Shown: positions 1-6,230 of the stretch, in pieces
How positions within the stretch are numbered: position 1 is the stretch's first letter
Layout: every line of letters starts with the position of its first letter
NCBI GenBank assembly: GCA_023150215.1
Contig: JAKLLJ010000076.1
Location: 1 to 11,499, forward strand
Origin: Thauera sp.
Lineage (GTDB): Bacteria > Pseudomonadota > Gammaproteobacteria > Burkholderiales > Rhodocyclaceae
Reading direction: 5' to 3'
Length of the DNA stretch: 11,499 nucleotides
The notes under the pieces: generated by a model
Seen by the model: the letters and a program-made list of their open reading frames with translations, nothing else
The model's database searches: none
Told to the model about the DNA's origin: nothing
Position numbers and translations under genes: made by a program

Positions 1-383
1 AGCGGCAGCGTGAAGGCTGCAGCCTTGTTGGTCACCACCGCGAGCCGGAGGTCGCGTCGGCGCAGGGTTTGCAGGGTCTCGACCACCCCGGGGTAGATCG
101 TCGTGCTCACGCCGTTGACCAAGGCGTAGTGACGGCGGAACACGGCGACCGCAGTCTCGATCTCGGCCTCGGACGCCGACGTGCCTTCGGTCAGGCAGCG
201 TCGCACCAGGTTGGGGATGCCCTTGCCGACGAAGCCGTGCACCTCGGCCACGCCGCGCGGCGAGCGGCCGAGCTCGGCGAGCATCAGGTTGGCGGCGTCA
301 GCAAGGTCGGCGATGGTGTCGAGCAGGGTGCCGTCGAGGTCGAACAGCACCGCGCGCGGTGCAAAGCGCGCTGGCGCGCTCAT
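1..383 (-). CDS. gph: Phosphoglycolate phosphatase, HAD family (partial, N-terminal part)
   Basis: HAD-superfamily phosphatase predicted to dephosphorylate 2-phosphoglycolate in the cytoplasm, a salvage step. The first 127 codons are present; the C-terminal part, with the later HAD motifs, lies beyond position 1. Visible are HAD motif I, FDLDGTLLDT, with the nucleophile Asp15 and general acid/base Asp17, a helical cap region at about residues 25-90 (including GFVGKGIPNLV), and motif II VVTNK at about residues 116-120. The start codon at 383-381 overlaps the rpe stop (380-382) in an ATGA junction, so the two genes are probably translationally coupled in one mRNA. The rpe-gph pair is a common proteobacterial arrangement, which supports Gph over another HAD phosphatase; related HAD enzymes remain possible because the specificity-determining region is incomplete. 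Confidence 0.9.
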   Translation of the reverse strand, partial: MSAPARFAPRAVLFDLDGTLLDTIADLADAANLMLAELGRSPRGVAEVHGFVGKGIPNLVRRCLTEGTSASEAEIETAVAVFRRHYALVNGVSTTIYPGVVETLQTLRRRDLRLAVVTNKAAAFTLP

Positions 384-1075
384 GGCGCCACCGTGCCGAG
401 CTCCGCGCGCAGCGCGCCGATGATCGAGTCGTAGCGGTGGGCATCGGTGGCCTTGCCAGCGCCGAACACTGCGGAACCGGCAACGAAGGTGTCGGCGCCG
501 GCGCGCGCGATTTCGGCGATGTTGTCGGTCTTCACCCCGCCGTCGATCTCGAGCAGGATGCGACGCCCGCTCCTGGCCTCGTAGGCGTCGAGCCTGGCAC
601 GTGCGGCGCGCAGCTTGACGAGCGTCTCGGGGATGAATTTCTGGCCGCCGAAGCCCGGGTTCACGCTCATCAGCAGCACCACGTCGAGCTTGTCCATGAC
701 GTGATCCATGTGGTGCAGCGGCGTGGCCGGGTTGAACACCAGGCCGGCCTGGCAACCCGCATCGCGGATCAGGCCGAGGCTGCGGTCGATGTGCTCGGAA
801 GCCTCGGGGTGGAAGGTGATGACGCTGGCGCCCGCCTTGGCGAAGTCGGGAATGATGCGATCCACCGGCTTCACCATCAGATGCACGTCGATCGGCGCGC
901 TGGTGTGGGGACGGATCGCCTCGCACACCAGCGGGCCGATGGTGAGGTTGGGGACGTAGTGATTGTCCATCACGTCGAAGTGGATCCAGTCGGCGCCGGC
1001 GGCGATGACGTCGCGGACCTCCTCGCCGAGGCGGGCGAAGTCGGCGGACAGCAGGCTGGGGGCGATACGGTACAT
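380..1075 (-). CDS. rpe: Ribulose-phosphate 3-epimerase
   Basis: Cytoplasmic TIM-barrel enzyme interconverting D-ribulose 5-phosphate and D-xylulose 5-phosphate in the pentose phosphate pathway (and the Calvin cycle where present). The protein is 231 residues, the usual family length. It starts MYRIAPSLLSADF and shows IHFDVMDNHYVPN (metal ligands His32 and Asp34, catalytic Asp37), DVHLMV (His65), the flexible loop MSVNPGFGGQKF at about 136-147 and LEIDGGV with Asp178, the remaining metal ligand and acid/base. The phosphate-binding end is VAGSAVFG. A GGAG ribosome binding site lies 6 nt before the ATG, which fixes the start. Its stop overlaps the gph start by 4 bp. A gap of 73 bp separates it from the ATPase gene upstream; a TAGAAT box there suggests its own promoter. 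Confidence 0.97.
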   Translation of the reverse strand: MYRIAPSLLSADFARLGEEVRDVIAAGADWIHFDVMDNHYVPNLTIGPLVCEAIRPHTSAPIDVHLMVKPVDRIIPDFAKAGASVITFHPEASEHIDRSLGLIRDAGCQAGLVFNPATPLHHMDHVMDKLDVVLLMSVNPGFGGQKFIPETLVKLRAARARLDAYEARSGRRILLEIDGGVKTDNIAEIARAGADTFVAGSAVFGAGKATDAHRYDSIIGALRAELGTVAP

Positions 1076-1104
1076 GAGGCGCTCCGGAAAGTTCGTCAGA
1101 CCGG

Positions 1105-1110
1105 ATTCTA
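1105..1110 (-). promoter_or_regulatory. Candidate -10 box (TAGAAT) upstream of rpe
   Basis: On the minus strand TAGAAT lies in the 73-bp gap before rpe, about 30 nt upstream of the rpe ATG. It matches the sigma-70 -10 consensus at five of six positions. No good -35 hexamer is visible at 16-18 bp. The same box followed by NCGG recurs upstream of the FHA gene. A short 5' leader of about 20-25 nt would result. This is a sequence match only. Confidence 0.35.
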
Positions 1111-1125
1111 CCTGCTGCCGCCGAC

Positions 1126-1143
1126 GGCGCCGACCGAGGCGCC
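1126..1143 (-). repeat. Inverted repeat GGCGCC-N6-GGCGCC after the ATPase gene
   Basis: Two GGCGCC half-sites separated by 6 nt lie just downstream of the ATPase stop codon (1149-1151) and could fold into a 6-bp GC hairpin in the transcript. No U-tract follows, so it is not a convincing intrinsic terminator. It could stabilise an mRNA 3' end or be a by-product of high GC content. Confidence 0.3.
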
Positions 1144-1148
1144 CTGCC

Positions 1149-3494
1149 TCAGCGCACGCAGACCTTGCGCACCTGCTTCATGTCGGTGATGCCGGCGAGC
1201 ACCTTTTCCATGCCGTCCTGGCGCAGCGTGCGCATGCCCTCGGCCAGCGCCTGGCCGAGGATCTGCTCGACCTGCCCGCGCGCCTGGATCAGGCGCTTGA
1301 CGGGCTCCGAGCCGAGCATCAGCTCGTGCAGGCCGACCCGTCCCTTGTAGCCCTGGTTGCAGTGCTCGCAGCCCGCCGCGCGATAGAGCGCAAAACCGCC
1401 CTCCTTGTCGGCGAAGGCCGCGCGCCAGCGCGCCAGCACGCGCGCGCGCGCAGCCTGCGGGTCGGCGGCGAAGTCCGCGGTGAGGTGCATGTCCTCGCAG
1501 TACTCGTCGAGCATGCTGGCGAGCTCGTCCTCGCTGGCGCGATAGGGCACGCGGCACTTGAGGCACAGGCGCTTGGCCAAGCGCTGGGCGAGCACGCCGA
1601 GCAGTGCGTCGGCAAAGTTGAACGGGTCCATGCCCATGTCGAGCAGGCGCACCACGGACTCGGGCGCGCTGTTGGTATGCAGTGTCGAGAACACTAGGTG
1701 GCCGGTCAGCGACGCCTCGATGCCGACCGACACGGTCTCCTGATCGCGCATCTCGCCGACCATGATCACGTCCGGGTCGGCACGCAGGAAGGCACGCATC
1801 ATGGTCGCGAAGTCGATGCCGGCCTTGCGGTTGACCTGCACCTGGCGCAAACCCTTCTGGGTGATCTCGACCGGATCCTCGACGGTCCAGATCTTGGTGT
1901 CGGGTGTGTTGATGTAGCTCAGGATGGAGTGCAGCGTGGTGGTCTTGCCTGAGCCGGTCGGACCACAGACGAAGAAGATGCCGTAGGGCTTGGCGATCGC
2001 GCCCTTCAGGCGGTCGAGATTGAAGGGCATCAGGCCGAGCTGATCGATCGGGATCGGCTCGCTGTTGGCAAGCAGGCGCATCACCACGTCTTCCATGCCG
2101 CCCTGGGTAGGTAGCGTGGCGACGCGCAGCTCGACGTCGAGCGGAGCGAACTTGCGGAAGCGGATCTTGCCGTCCTGCGGCTTGCGGCGCTCGGAAATGT
2201 CAAGATCGCACATGATCTTGATGCGGGTGACAAGCGGATTGCGATAGCTCGCCGGGATCTCGATGTAGGGCACCAGCGAACCGTCCTTGCGGAAGCGGAT
2301 CTGGGTCTTTTCCTTGCCGGGGCGGGGCTCGATGTGGATGTCGGAGGCGCCCTGGCGGTAGGCGTCGATGATGATCTTGTTGACCAGCTTGACGAGTTCG
2401 TTGTCGGCTGCGGCCGTCACCTCGTCCCTGAGCGACAGCGCATCCTCTTCGTGCTCGTCGAGACCGGAGAGCAGATCGGACACCGAGCCGTCGTCGAGCG
2501 TCGCACCAAAGAACTGCTCGACGGTCAGCTCGAAATCACGCTGGGTGGTGACCCGGTAGCTGAGGCGCTTCTTGGGCAGCACGTTCTGCGCCACACCCGA
2601 GCTGCGCACCTGCTCGGGATCGACGCAGAGGATCACCACGCCCTCGGGATTCTCCTCGTACGGCAGCCACAGGCTTTTCTCGACGAACTCGCGCTTGATG
2701 TTGCGCAGCAGGTCCATCGGCTTGACGTGATTGCCGACGAAAGCCTGGTAAGGCACGCCGAAGTAACGCGACGCCGCGGCACCGAGCTCTGCGGTGCTGA
2801 GGCCGAATTGCTCGATCAACACGTTCTCGGTGCCGCCGCCACTGACACGCGCCTCGCGCGCGGCGTCCGCGAATTCTTCTGCGGTGATGCGACCATCGAC
2901 CACCAGCGCATCGAAGCGCGAGCGCAGGCGCCCGGTCTGCCGGTTGTGGCGCAGGAACGCGACGCCGAGCGTCTGCGCCAGCCCCATCAGCCCCTCCTCG
3001 GCCATCCTCGAGAAAGGCTCGCGATTCAGCGTGTTGATCAGCTGCACCACGCCGAGCAGGCTACCGGTATCGGGATCACGGATCGGCGCGACCAGCATCT
3101 GGCGCGAATGGAAGCCGGTGCTGGCATCGACCTCGCGGCGCAGTTCGAGGTTGGGCGAGATCCGCCGCAGCTCGTCGTCGTCATAGACGTCGCGGATGTT
3201 CACCAGCTGGCCACTGAGTGCGACGAAGCCGGCGATGCTGTTCTCGCCGATCGGCAGGCGAATGCTCTGCACGCCGCTGAGACCGGTCTTGACGCGGGTG
3301 ACGATGGACGCCCCGCCCTCCTCGAGCGCATAGATCGTGAAGCGCTCGGCTTCGAACAACGTACATAGCTCGGGCGCCAGCTCGAGCATGATTTCGTCGG
3401 TGTCCTTGCTGGCGTGGATGCGGTTGGTCAGCGCCTGCAGGCCCTTGAAGAAGGCCAGGCGATGCGTGACGGCGCTGGACACGGAACTGTTCAT
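1149..3494 (-). CDS. GAF domain-containing GspE/PilB-family secretion/pilus ATPase
   Basis: Predicted cytoplasmic hexameric ATPase of the type II secretion/type IV pilus family, 781 residues. A GAF domain spans about residues 27-185. A degenerate GspE/MshE-type N-terminal domain follows (about 190-335). The ATPase core has ASDIHIEPRP near 383-392, Walker A GPTGSGKTTT at 511-520, the Asp-box glutamates in WTVEDPVE, Walker B DPDVIMVGEMRD at 573-584 and the His box TGHLVFSTLHTNS at 597-609. The zinc cysteines are C644, C647, C709 and C712, with an unusually long insert between the pairs. All ATP-site motifs look intact. The ATG at 3494 is chosen because AAGGA lies 8 nt upstream; an in-frame extension to 3722 would overrun the upstream gene. 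No gsp or pil partners adjoin it. The specific gene name (gspE, pilB, mshE) cannot be settled, and the family also includes orphan members of unknown role. Confidence 0.9.
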   Translation of the reverse strand: MNSSVSSAVTHRLAFFKGLQALTNRIHASKDTDEIMLELAPELCTLFEAERFTIYALEEGGASIVTRVKTGLSGVQSIRLPIGENSIAGFVALSGQLVNIRDVYDDDELRRISPNLELRREVDASTGFHSRQMLVAPIRDPDTGSLLGVVQLINTLNREPFSRMAEEGLMGLAQTLGVAFLRHNRQTGRLRSRFDALVVDGRITAEEFADAAREARVSGGGTENVLIEQFGLSTAELGAAASRYFGVPYQAFVGNHVKPMDLLRNIKREFVEKSLWLPYEENPEGVVILCVDPEQVRSSGVAQNVLPKKRLSYRVTTQRDFELTVEQFFGATLDDGSVSDLLSGLDEHEEDALSLRDEVTAAADNELVKLVNKIIIDAYRQGASDIHIEPRPGKEKTQIRFRKDGSLVPYIEIPASYRNPLVTRIKIMCDLDISERRKPQDGKIRFRKFAPLDVELRVATLPTQGGMEDVVMRLLANSEPIPIDQLGLMPFNLDRLKGAIAKPYGIFFVCGPTGSGKTTTLHSILSYINTPDTKIWTVEDPVEITQKGLRQVQVNRKAGIDFATMMRAFLRADPDVIMVGEMRDQETVSVGIEASLTGHLVFSTLHTNSAPESVVRLLDMGMDPFNFADALLGVLAQRLAKRLCLKCRVPYRASEDELASMLDEYCEDMHLTADFAADPQAARARVLARWRAAFADKEGGFALYRAAGCEHCNQGYKGRVGLHELMLGSEPVKRLIQARGQVEQILGQALAEGMRTLRQDGMEKVLAGITDMKQVRKVCVR

Positions 3495-3537
3495 TGCACT
3501 GATCCTTGCTGGACACGCGTGGCGGGGGGCGCCCGCG

Positions 3538-4305
3538 TCAGAATTCGAGTACGTCGCCGCGCGCGAGCGCACGCACCGGCAAGCCGCGGCCGGCGGCCTC
3601 CAGCTGGGCGATGATACGCGCTCCGACCCCGGGCTTGAGGTGGCTGATGTGCAGCTCGGGGGCACCGCGGATCTCGTCAAGCAAGGCACGCGCCATGCTC
3701 GGGCACAGATGGCGCGAGGCAACCGCCAGCCCGTGCTGCTCCTCGGCGAACGCGGTCTCCAGAATCAGGTGGCGCAGTTGCGGACAGGCGTTGATGGCTT
3801 CGATCAGCTCGGGACAATAAGCGGTGTCGCCCGAAAAAACCAGCTGCCCGCTGCCGCTGTCGAGCCGGTAAGCGACCGCAGGCACCGTGTGGCGGGCCGG
3901 CAGCGCGGTGACACCACGACCGTCGAGCTCGACACGCTCGCCAACCTGGATCGGCTGAAAGCGCATGAAGGGCTGGTGATGGTCGGGTATCGTAGAGAAA
4001 TCGGGCCACACCAACCAGTTGAAGATGTGCGAGTGCAGGATGCGGATCGTTTCCGGCGAAGCATGCACCAGCACCGGCTTCTGGCGCTGCTCGCCCACCG
4101 AATCGATCATCAGCGGCAGCGCGGCGATGTGGTCGAGATGGGCGTGGGTGAGGAAGACATGATCGATGCGCACCAGCGCCTCGAGCGGCAGGTCGCCAAC
4201 GCCCGTCCCGCAGTCGACCAGGATGTCCTCATCGATCAGGAAAGAGGTCGTGCGAGACTGCAAACCACCGATCCCGCCGCTGCACCCGAGCACCTTGAGC
4301 TTCAT
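3538..4305 (-). CDS. Metallo-beta-lactamase-fold hydrolase, similar to class II 3',5'-cyclic-nucleotide phosphodiesterases
   Basis: A 255-residue metallo-beta-lactamase-fold enzyme. The dinuclear metal site is complete: THAHLDH (His54, His56, Asp58, His59), ARHTVPAVAY with His139, FSGDTAY with bridging Asp160, and a late His222 in HISHLKPG. The stretch HAHLDHIAALPLMIDS closely fits the class II cAMP phosphodiesterase signature, so hydrolysis of a cyclic nucleotide phosphodiester is the leading guess; tRNase Z-like or other phosphodiesterase activity cannot be excluded. There is no signal peptide, so it is probably cytoplasmic. The start at 4305 is preferred because GAAGG lies 5 nt upstream; in-frame ATGs at 4317 and 4374 are alternatives, and the latter would lie upstream of a possible -10 box. 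It is 43 bp upstream of the GAF-ATPase gene, with no terminator between them, so co-transcription is likely. Confidence 0.85.
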   Translation of the reverse strand: MKLKVLGCSGGIGGLQSRTTSFLIDEDILVDCGTGVGDLPLEALVRIDHVFLTHAHLDHIAALPLMIDSVGEQRQKPVLVHASPETIRILHSHIFNWLVWPDFSTIPDHHQPFMRFQPIQVGERVELDGRGVTALPARHTVPAVAYRLDSGSGQLVFSGDTAYCPELIEAINACPQLRHLILETAFAEEQHGLAVASRHLCPSMARALLDEIRGAPELHISHLKPGVGARIIAQLEAAGRGLPVRALARGDVLEF

Positions 4306-4366
4306 GGCCCCCTTCATCCGCACCGACGACAGGTGAACTGCCGCCGCTAGCCCCATTCCAGCGCCG

Positions 4367-4372
4367 ATTATC
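4367..4372 (-). promoter_or_regulatory. Candidate -10 box (GATAAT) upstream of the MBL-fold gene
   Basis: GATAAT on the minus strand, five of six matches to TATAAT, lies about 60 nt before the chosen ATG. No recognisable -35 hexamer stands at the right distance. If it is real, it would make the MBL and GAF-ATPase genes a separately startable unit and would exclude the ATG at 4374 as a start. Confidence 0.25.
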
Positions 4373-4400
4373 ACGGCTACCGGACCGCTGCGCGCGGCAC

Positions 4401-4420
4401 AAAATCACGCCACCGTGGCG
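4401..4420 (-). terminator. Weak terminator-like hairpin after the FHA gene
   Basis: Directly after the FHA stop codon, the minus strand reads CGCCACGGTGGCG and then TGATTTTG. The hairpin has only 5 bp with a 3-nt loop, followed by four Ts. This could attenuate read-through into the MBL gene, but it is far weaker than the terminator after sucD. Confidence 0.35.
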
Positions 4421-4423
4421 CGC

Positions 4424-5167
4424 TCAGCCGCGCAGGAAGAACTCCATCTTGACGCCGGCGATCTCGATGATGTCGTGGTCACGCAGCGGCCGCGCCTGGG
4501 CGTCGATCGCATTGCCATTGACGAGCGGAAAGCTTGCGCCCTCGACGTGGGTGATGAAGTAGCCGTGCGGCCGGCGGGTGATCACCGCCACCTGGCGCCC
4601 GGGCTTGCCGAGCGTGGTCAGTGACTTGGTCAGCAGGAGTTCGCGTCCCGCGTTGGCGCCGCTGAGCACCTGGATCACCCCCATGCCCTCGCCCGCCGCG
4701 ACGGCGGCAGTCGCTGCCGCGGCCGCCACGCCGGCCTGGCGCGCGGCCGCCGAGAGTATCTGCGTGTCGCTCGGCGGCGGGGCCGGCGGCACGGCGGTCT
4801 CGGTCACCGCCCGCGCCATCTCGAAAGCCTTGAACGCTGCCGTCTCGATCATCTCGGAAGGGGCCAGCCCGGGCTTGGCGTCGTCGACGATGAATTTGAT
4901 CCGGTACTTGCCGAGCTCGATGACGTCGTTGTTGCGCAGGACGTTCTTCTTGACCGGCTGGCCGTTCAGGTAGGTGCCGTTGGTGGAATTCTGGTCTTCG
5001 AGAAAAGCGTCGTTGGTGATGCAGGTGATCACCGCGTGATGGCCGCTGATCGCGAGGTTGTCGATCTGGATGTCGTTGTCCGGCTTGCGTCCGATCGTGG
5101 TGCGCTCCTTGCCGAGCACCATCTCCTTGAGCACCAGCCCATCCATGCTGAGCACCAACTTCGGCAT
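4424..5167 (-). CDS. Tandem FHA-domain protein
   Basis: A 247-residue cytoplasmic adaptor-type protein with no catalytic domain visible. The first FHA domain (about residues 4-95) carries the phosphothreonine-binding signature: GR at 26-27, SGHH at 41-44, STNGT at 61-65 and N68. An Ala/Pro-rich linker follows (about 120-160). A second, FHA-like fold (about 163-246) keeps LGKPGRQ, a LVNGNAID turn and the final IIEIAGVKMEFF strand, but lacks the SxxH and STNG motifs and probably does not bind phosphothreonine. The start at 5167 gives an immediate beta strand (MPKLVLSMDG); an in-frame ATG at 5251 would sit beside the putative -10 box and add a non-domain extension. The upstream SD is weak (GGGAC). 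Neither a Ser/Thr kinase nor a phosphatase partner lies in the window. It leads the group FHA, MBL, GAF-ATPase on the minus strand. Confidence 0.88.
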   Translation of the reverse strand: MPKLVLSMDGLVLKEMVLGKERTTIGRKPDNDIQIDNLAISGHHAVITCITNDAFLEDQNSTNGTYLNGQPVKKNVLRNNDVIELGKYRIKFIVDDAKPGLAPSEMIETAAFKAFEMARAVTETAVPPAPPPSDTQILSAAARQAGVAAAAATAAVAAGEGMGVIQVLSGANAGRELLLTKSLTTLGKPGRQVAVITRRPHGYFITHVEGASFPLVNGNAIDAQARPLRDHDIIEIAGVKMEFFLRG

Positions 5168-5235
5168 GCGTCGTCCCGTCAAAAGATGAAGCGGCCGACG
5201 CCGGATGGCGGGGCCGTCGAGGAAATTGACGCCGT

Positions 5236-5266
5236 ATTCTAGCGCGCGCACCGGGCGGGTTCACAA
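5236..5266 (-). promoter_or_regulatory. Candidate promoter for the FHA gene
   Basis: On the minus strand TTGTGA (5266-5261) and TAGAAT (5241-5236) are separated by 19 bp, longer than the preferred 17. Transcription would start near 5229, giving a leader of about 60 nt. The -35 candidate abuts the T-tract of the sucCD terminator, so any promoter for this gene must fit in the short space that follows termination. Confidence 0.35.
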
Positions 5267-5295
5267 AAAAGGGGCGCCGGAACACCCGGCGCCCC
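5265..5295 (-). terminator. Intrinsic terminator of the sucCD operon
   Basis: Downstream of sucD, the minus strand forms a perfect 10-bp stem, GGGGCGCCGG pairing with CCGGCGCCCC around a 5-nt loop, followed immediately by six Ts. It lies 26 bp past the sucD stop codon and is the only textbook rho-independent terminator in the window. It separates sucCD from the FHA gene. Confidence 0.92.
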
Positions 5296-5321
5296 CCCTC
5301 ACGACTCGATACGGAAAGCGC

Positions 5322-6215
5322 TTACAGCATCGCCTTCAGCAGCTTGGCCATTTCGGACGGGTTGCGCGTGACCGTGAAGCCGCACTCTTCCATGATGGCG
5401 AGCTTGGCATCGGCAGTATCCGCGCCACCCGAAATCAGCGCGCCGGCGTGGCCCATGCGCTTGCCGGCCGGCGCGGTGACGCCGGCGATGAAGCCGACGA
5501 TCGGCTTCTTCATGTTGGCCTTGCACCACTGCGCGGCTTCGGCTTCGTCCGGACCGCCGATCTCGCCGATCATGATCACCGCGTCGGTGTCCGGATCGTC
5601 GTTGAACATGCGCATCACGTCGATGTGCTTGAGACCGTTGATCGGATCGCCGCCGATGCCGACCGCCGAGGACTGGCCGAGGCCGATCTCGGTGAGTTGG
5701 GCCACGGCCTCATAGGTCAGCGTACCGGAGCGCGACACGACGCCGATGCGACCCTTGCGGTGGATGTGGCCGGGCATGATGCCGATCTTGATCTCGTCAG
5801 GCGTGATCAGGCCGGGGCAGTTGGGGCCGAGCAGCAGGGTTTCCTTGCCGCCAGCGGCGACCTTCTGCTTCATCTTGTTGCGCACCATCAGCATGTCGCG
5901 AACGGGGATGCCTTCGGTGATGCAGATCGCCAGGTCGAGGTCGGCTTCGCAGGCTTCCCAGATGGCATCGGCAGCGCCCGCGGGCGGCACGTAGATGACC
6001 GACACGGTGGCGCCGGTCTCAGAAGCGGCTTCCTTGACCGAGGCGTAGATGGGGATGTCGAAGATCTTCTCGCCCGCCTTCTTCGGATTCACGCCGGCGA
6101 CGAAGCAGTTCTTGCCGTTGGCGTATTCCTGGCACTTCTCGGTGTGGAACTGACCGGTCTTGCCGGTGATGCCCTGGGTGATGACCTTGGTGTCTTTGTT
6201 GATCAGGATGGACAT
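5322..6215 (-). CDS. sucD: Succinyl-CoA synthetase (ADP-forming) subunit alpha
   Basis: Alpha subunit of the TCA-cycle enzyme that interconverts succinyl-CoA and succinate with substrate-level phosphorylation. It binds CoA and carries the phosphohistidine. The protein is 297 residues, close to family length. It shows the N-terminal CoA-binding GITGKTGQFHT at 15-25, the GPNCPGLI loop at 130-137, SRSGTLTYE at 161-169 and GHAGALISGGADTADAK with the active-site His256. The start at 6215 has a strong ribosome binding site (TAAGGAG, 6224-6230) placed 8 nt upstream, which overlaps the sucC stop codon. It lies 12 bp after sucC and ends just before the strong terminator. Confidence 0.98.
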   Translation of the reverse strand: MSILINKDTKVITQGITGKTGQFHTEKCQEYANGKNCFVAGVNPKKAGEKIFDIPIYASVKEAASETGATVSVIYVPPAGAADAIWEACEADLDLAICITEGIPVRDMLMVRNKMKQKVAAGGKETLLLGPNCPGLITPDEIKIGIMPGHIHRKGRIGVVSRSGTLTYEAVAQLTEIGLGQSSAVGIGGDPINGLKHIDVMRMFNDDPDTDAVIMIGEIGGPDEAEAAQWCKANMKKPIVGFIAGVTAPAGKRMGHAGALISGGADTADAKLAIMEECGFTVTRNPSEMAKLLKAML

Positions 6216-6223
6216 TCGAAGCT

Positions 6224-6230
6224 CTCCTTA
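6224..6230 (-). promoter_or_regulatory. sucD ribosome binding site fused to the sucC stop codon
   Basis: TAAGGAG on the minus strand supplies both the sucC UAA stop and a near-perfect Shine-Dalgarno for sucD, 8 nt before its ATG. Ribosomes finishing sucC are thus placed directly on the sucD start, consistent with equal synthesis of the two subunits of the heteromeric enzyme. Confidence 0.85.

Noticed and set aside
3495..3722. 76-residue N-terminal extension of the GAF-ATPase from an in-frame ATG at 3722
   Set aside because: It would overlap about 185 bp of the MBL gene, has composition typical of an out-of-frame shadow, and the ATG at 3494 has an AAGGA ribosome binding site.
2334..4350. Long plus-strand frames opposite the ATPase and MBL genes
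   Set aside because: These are shadow frames of well-supported minus-strand genes; no domain-like sequence or ribosome binding site was seen.
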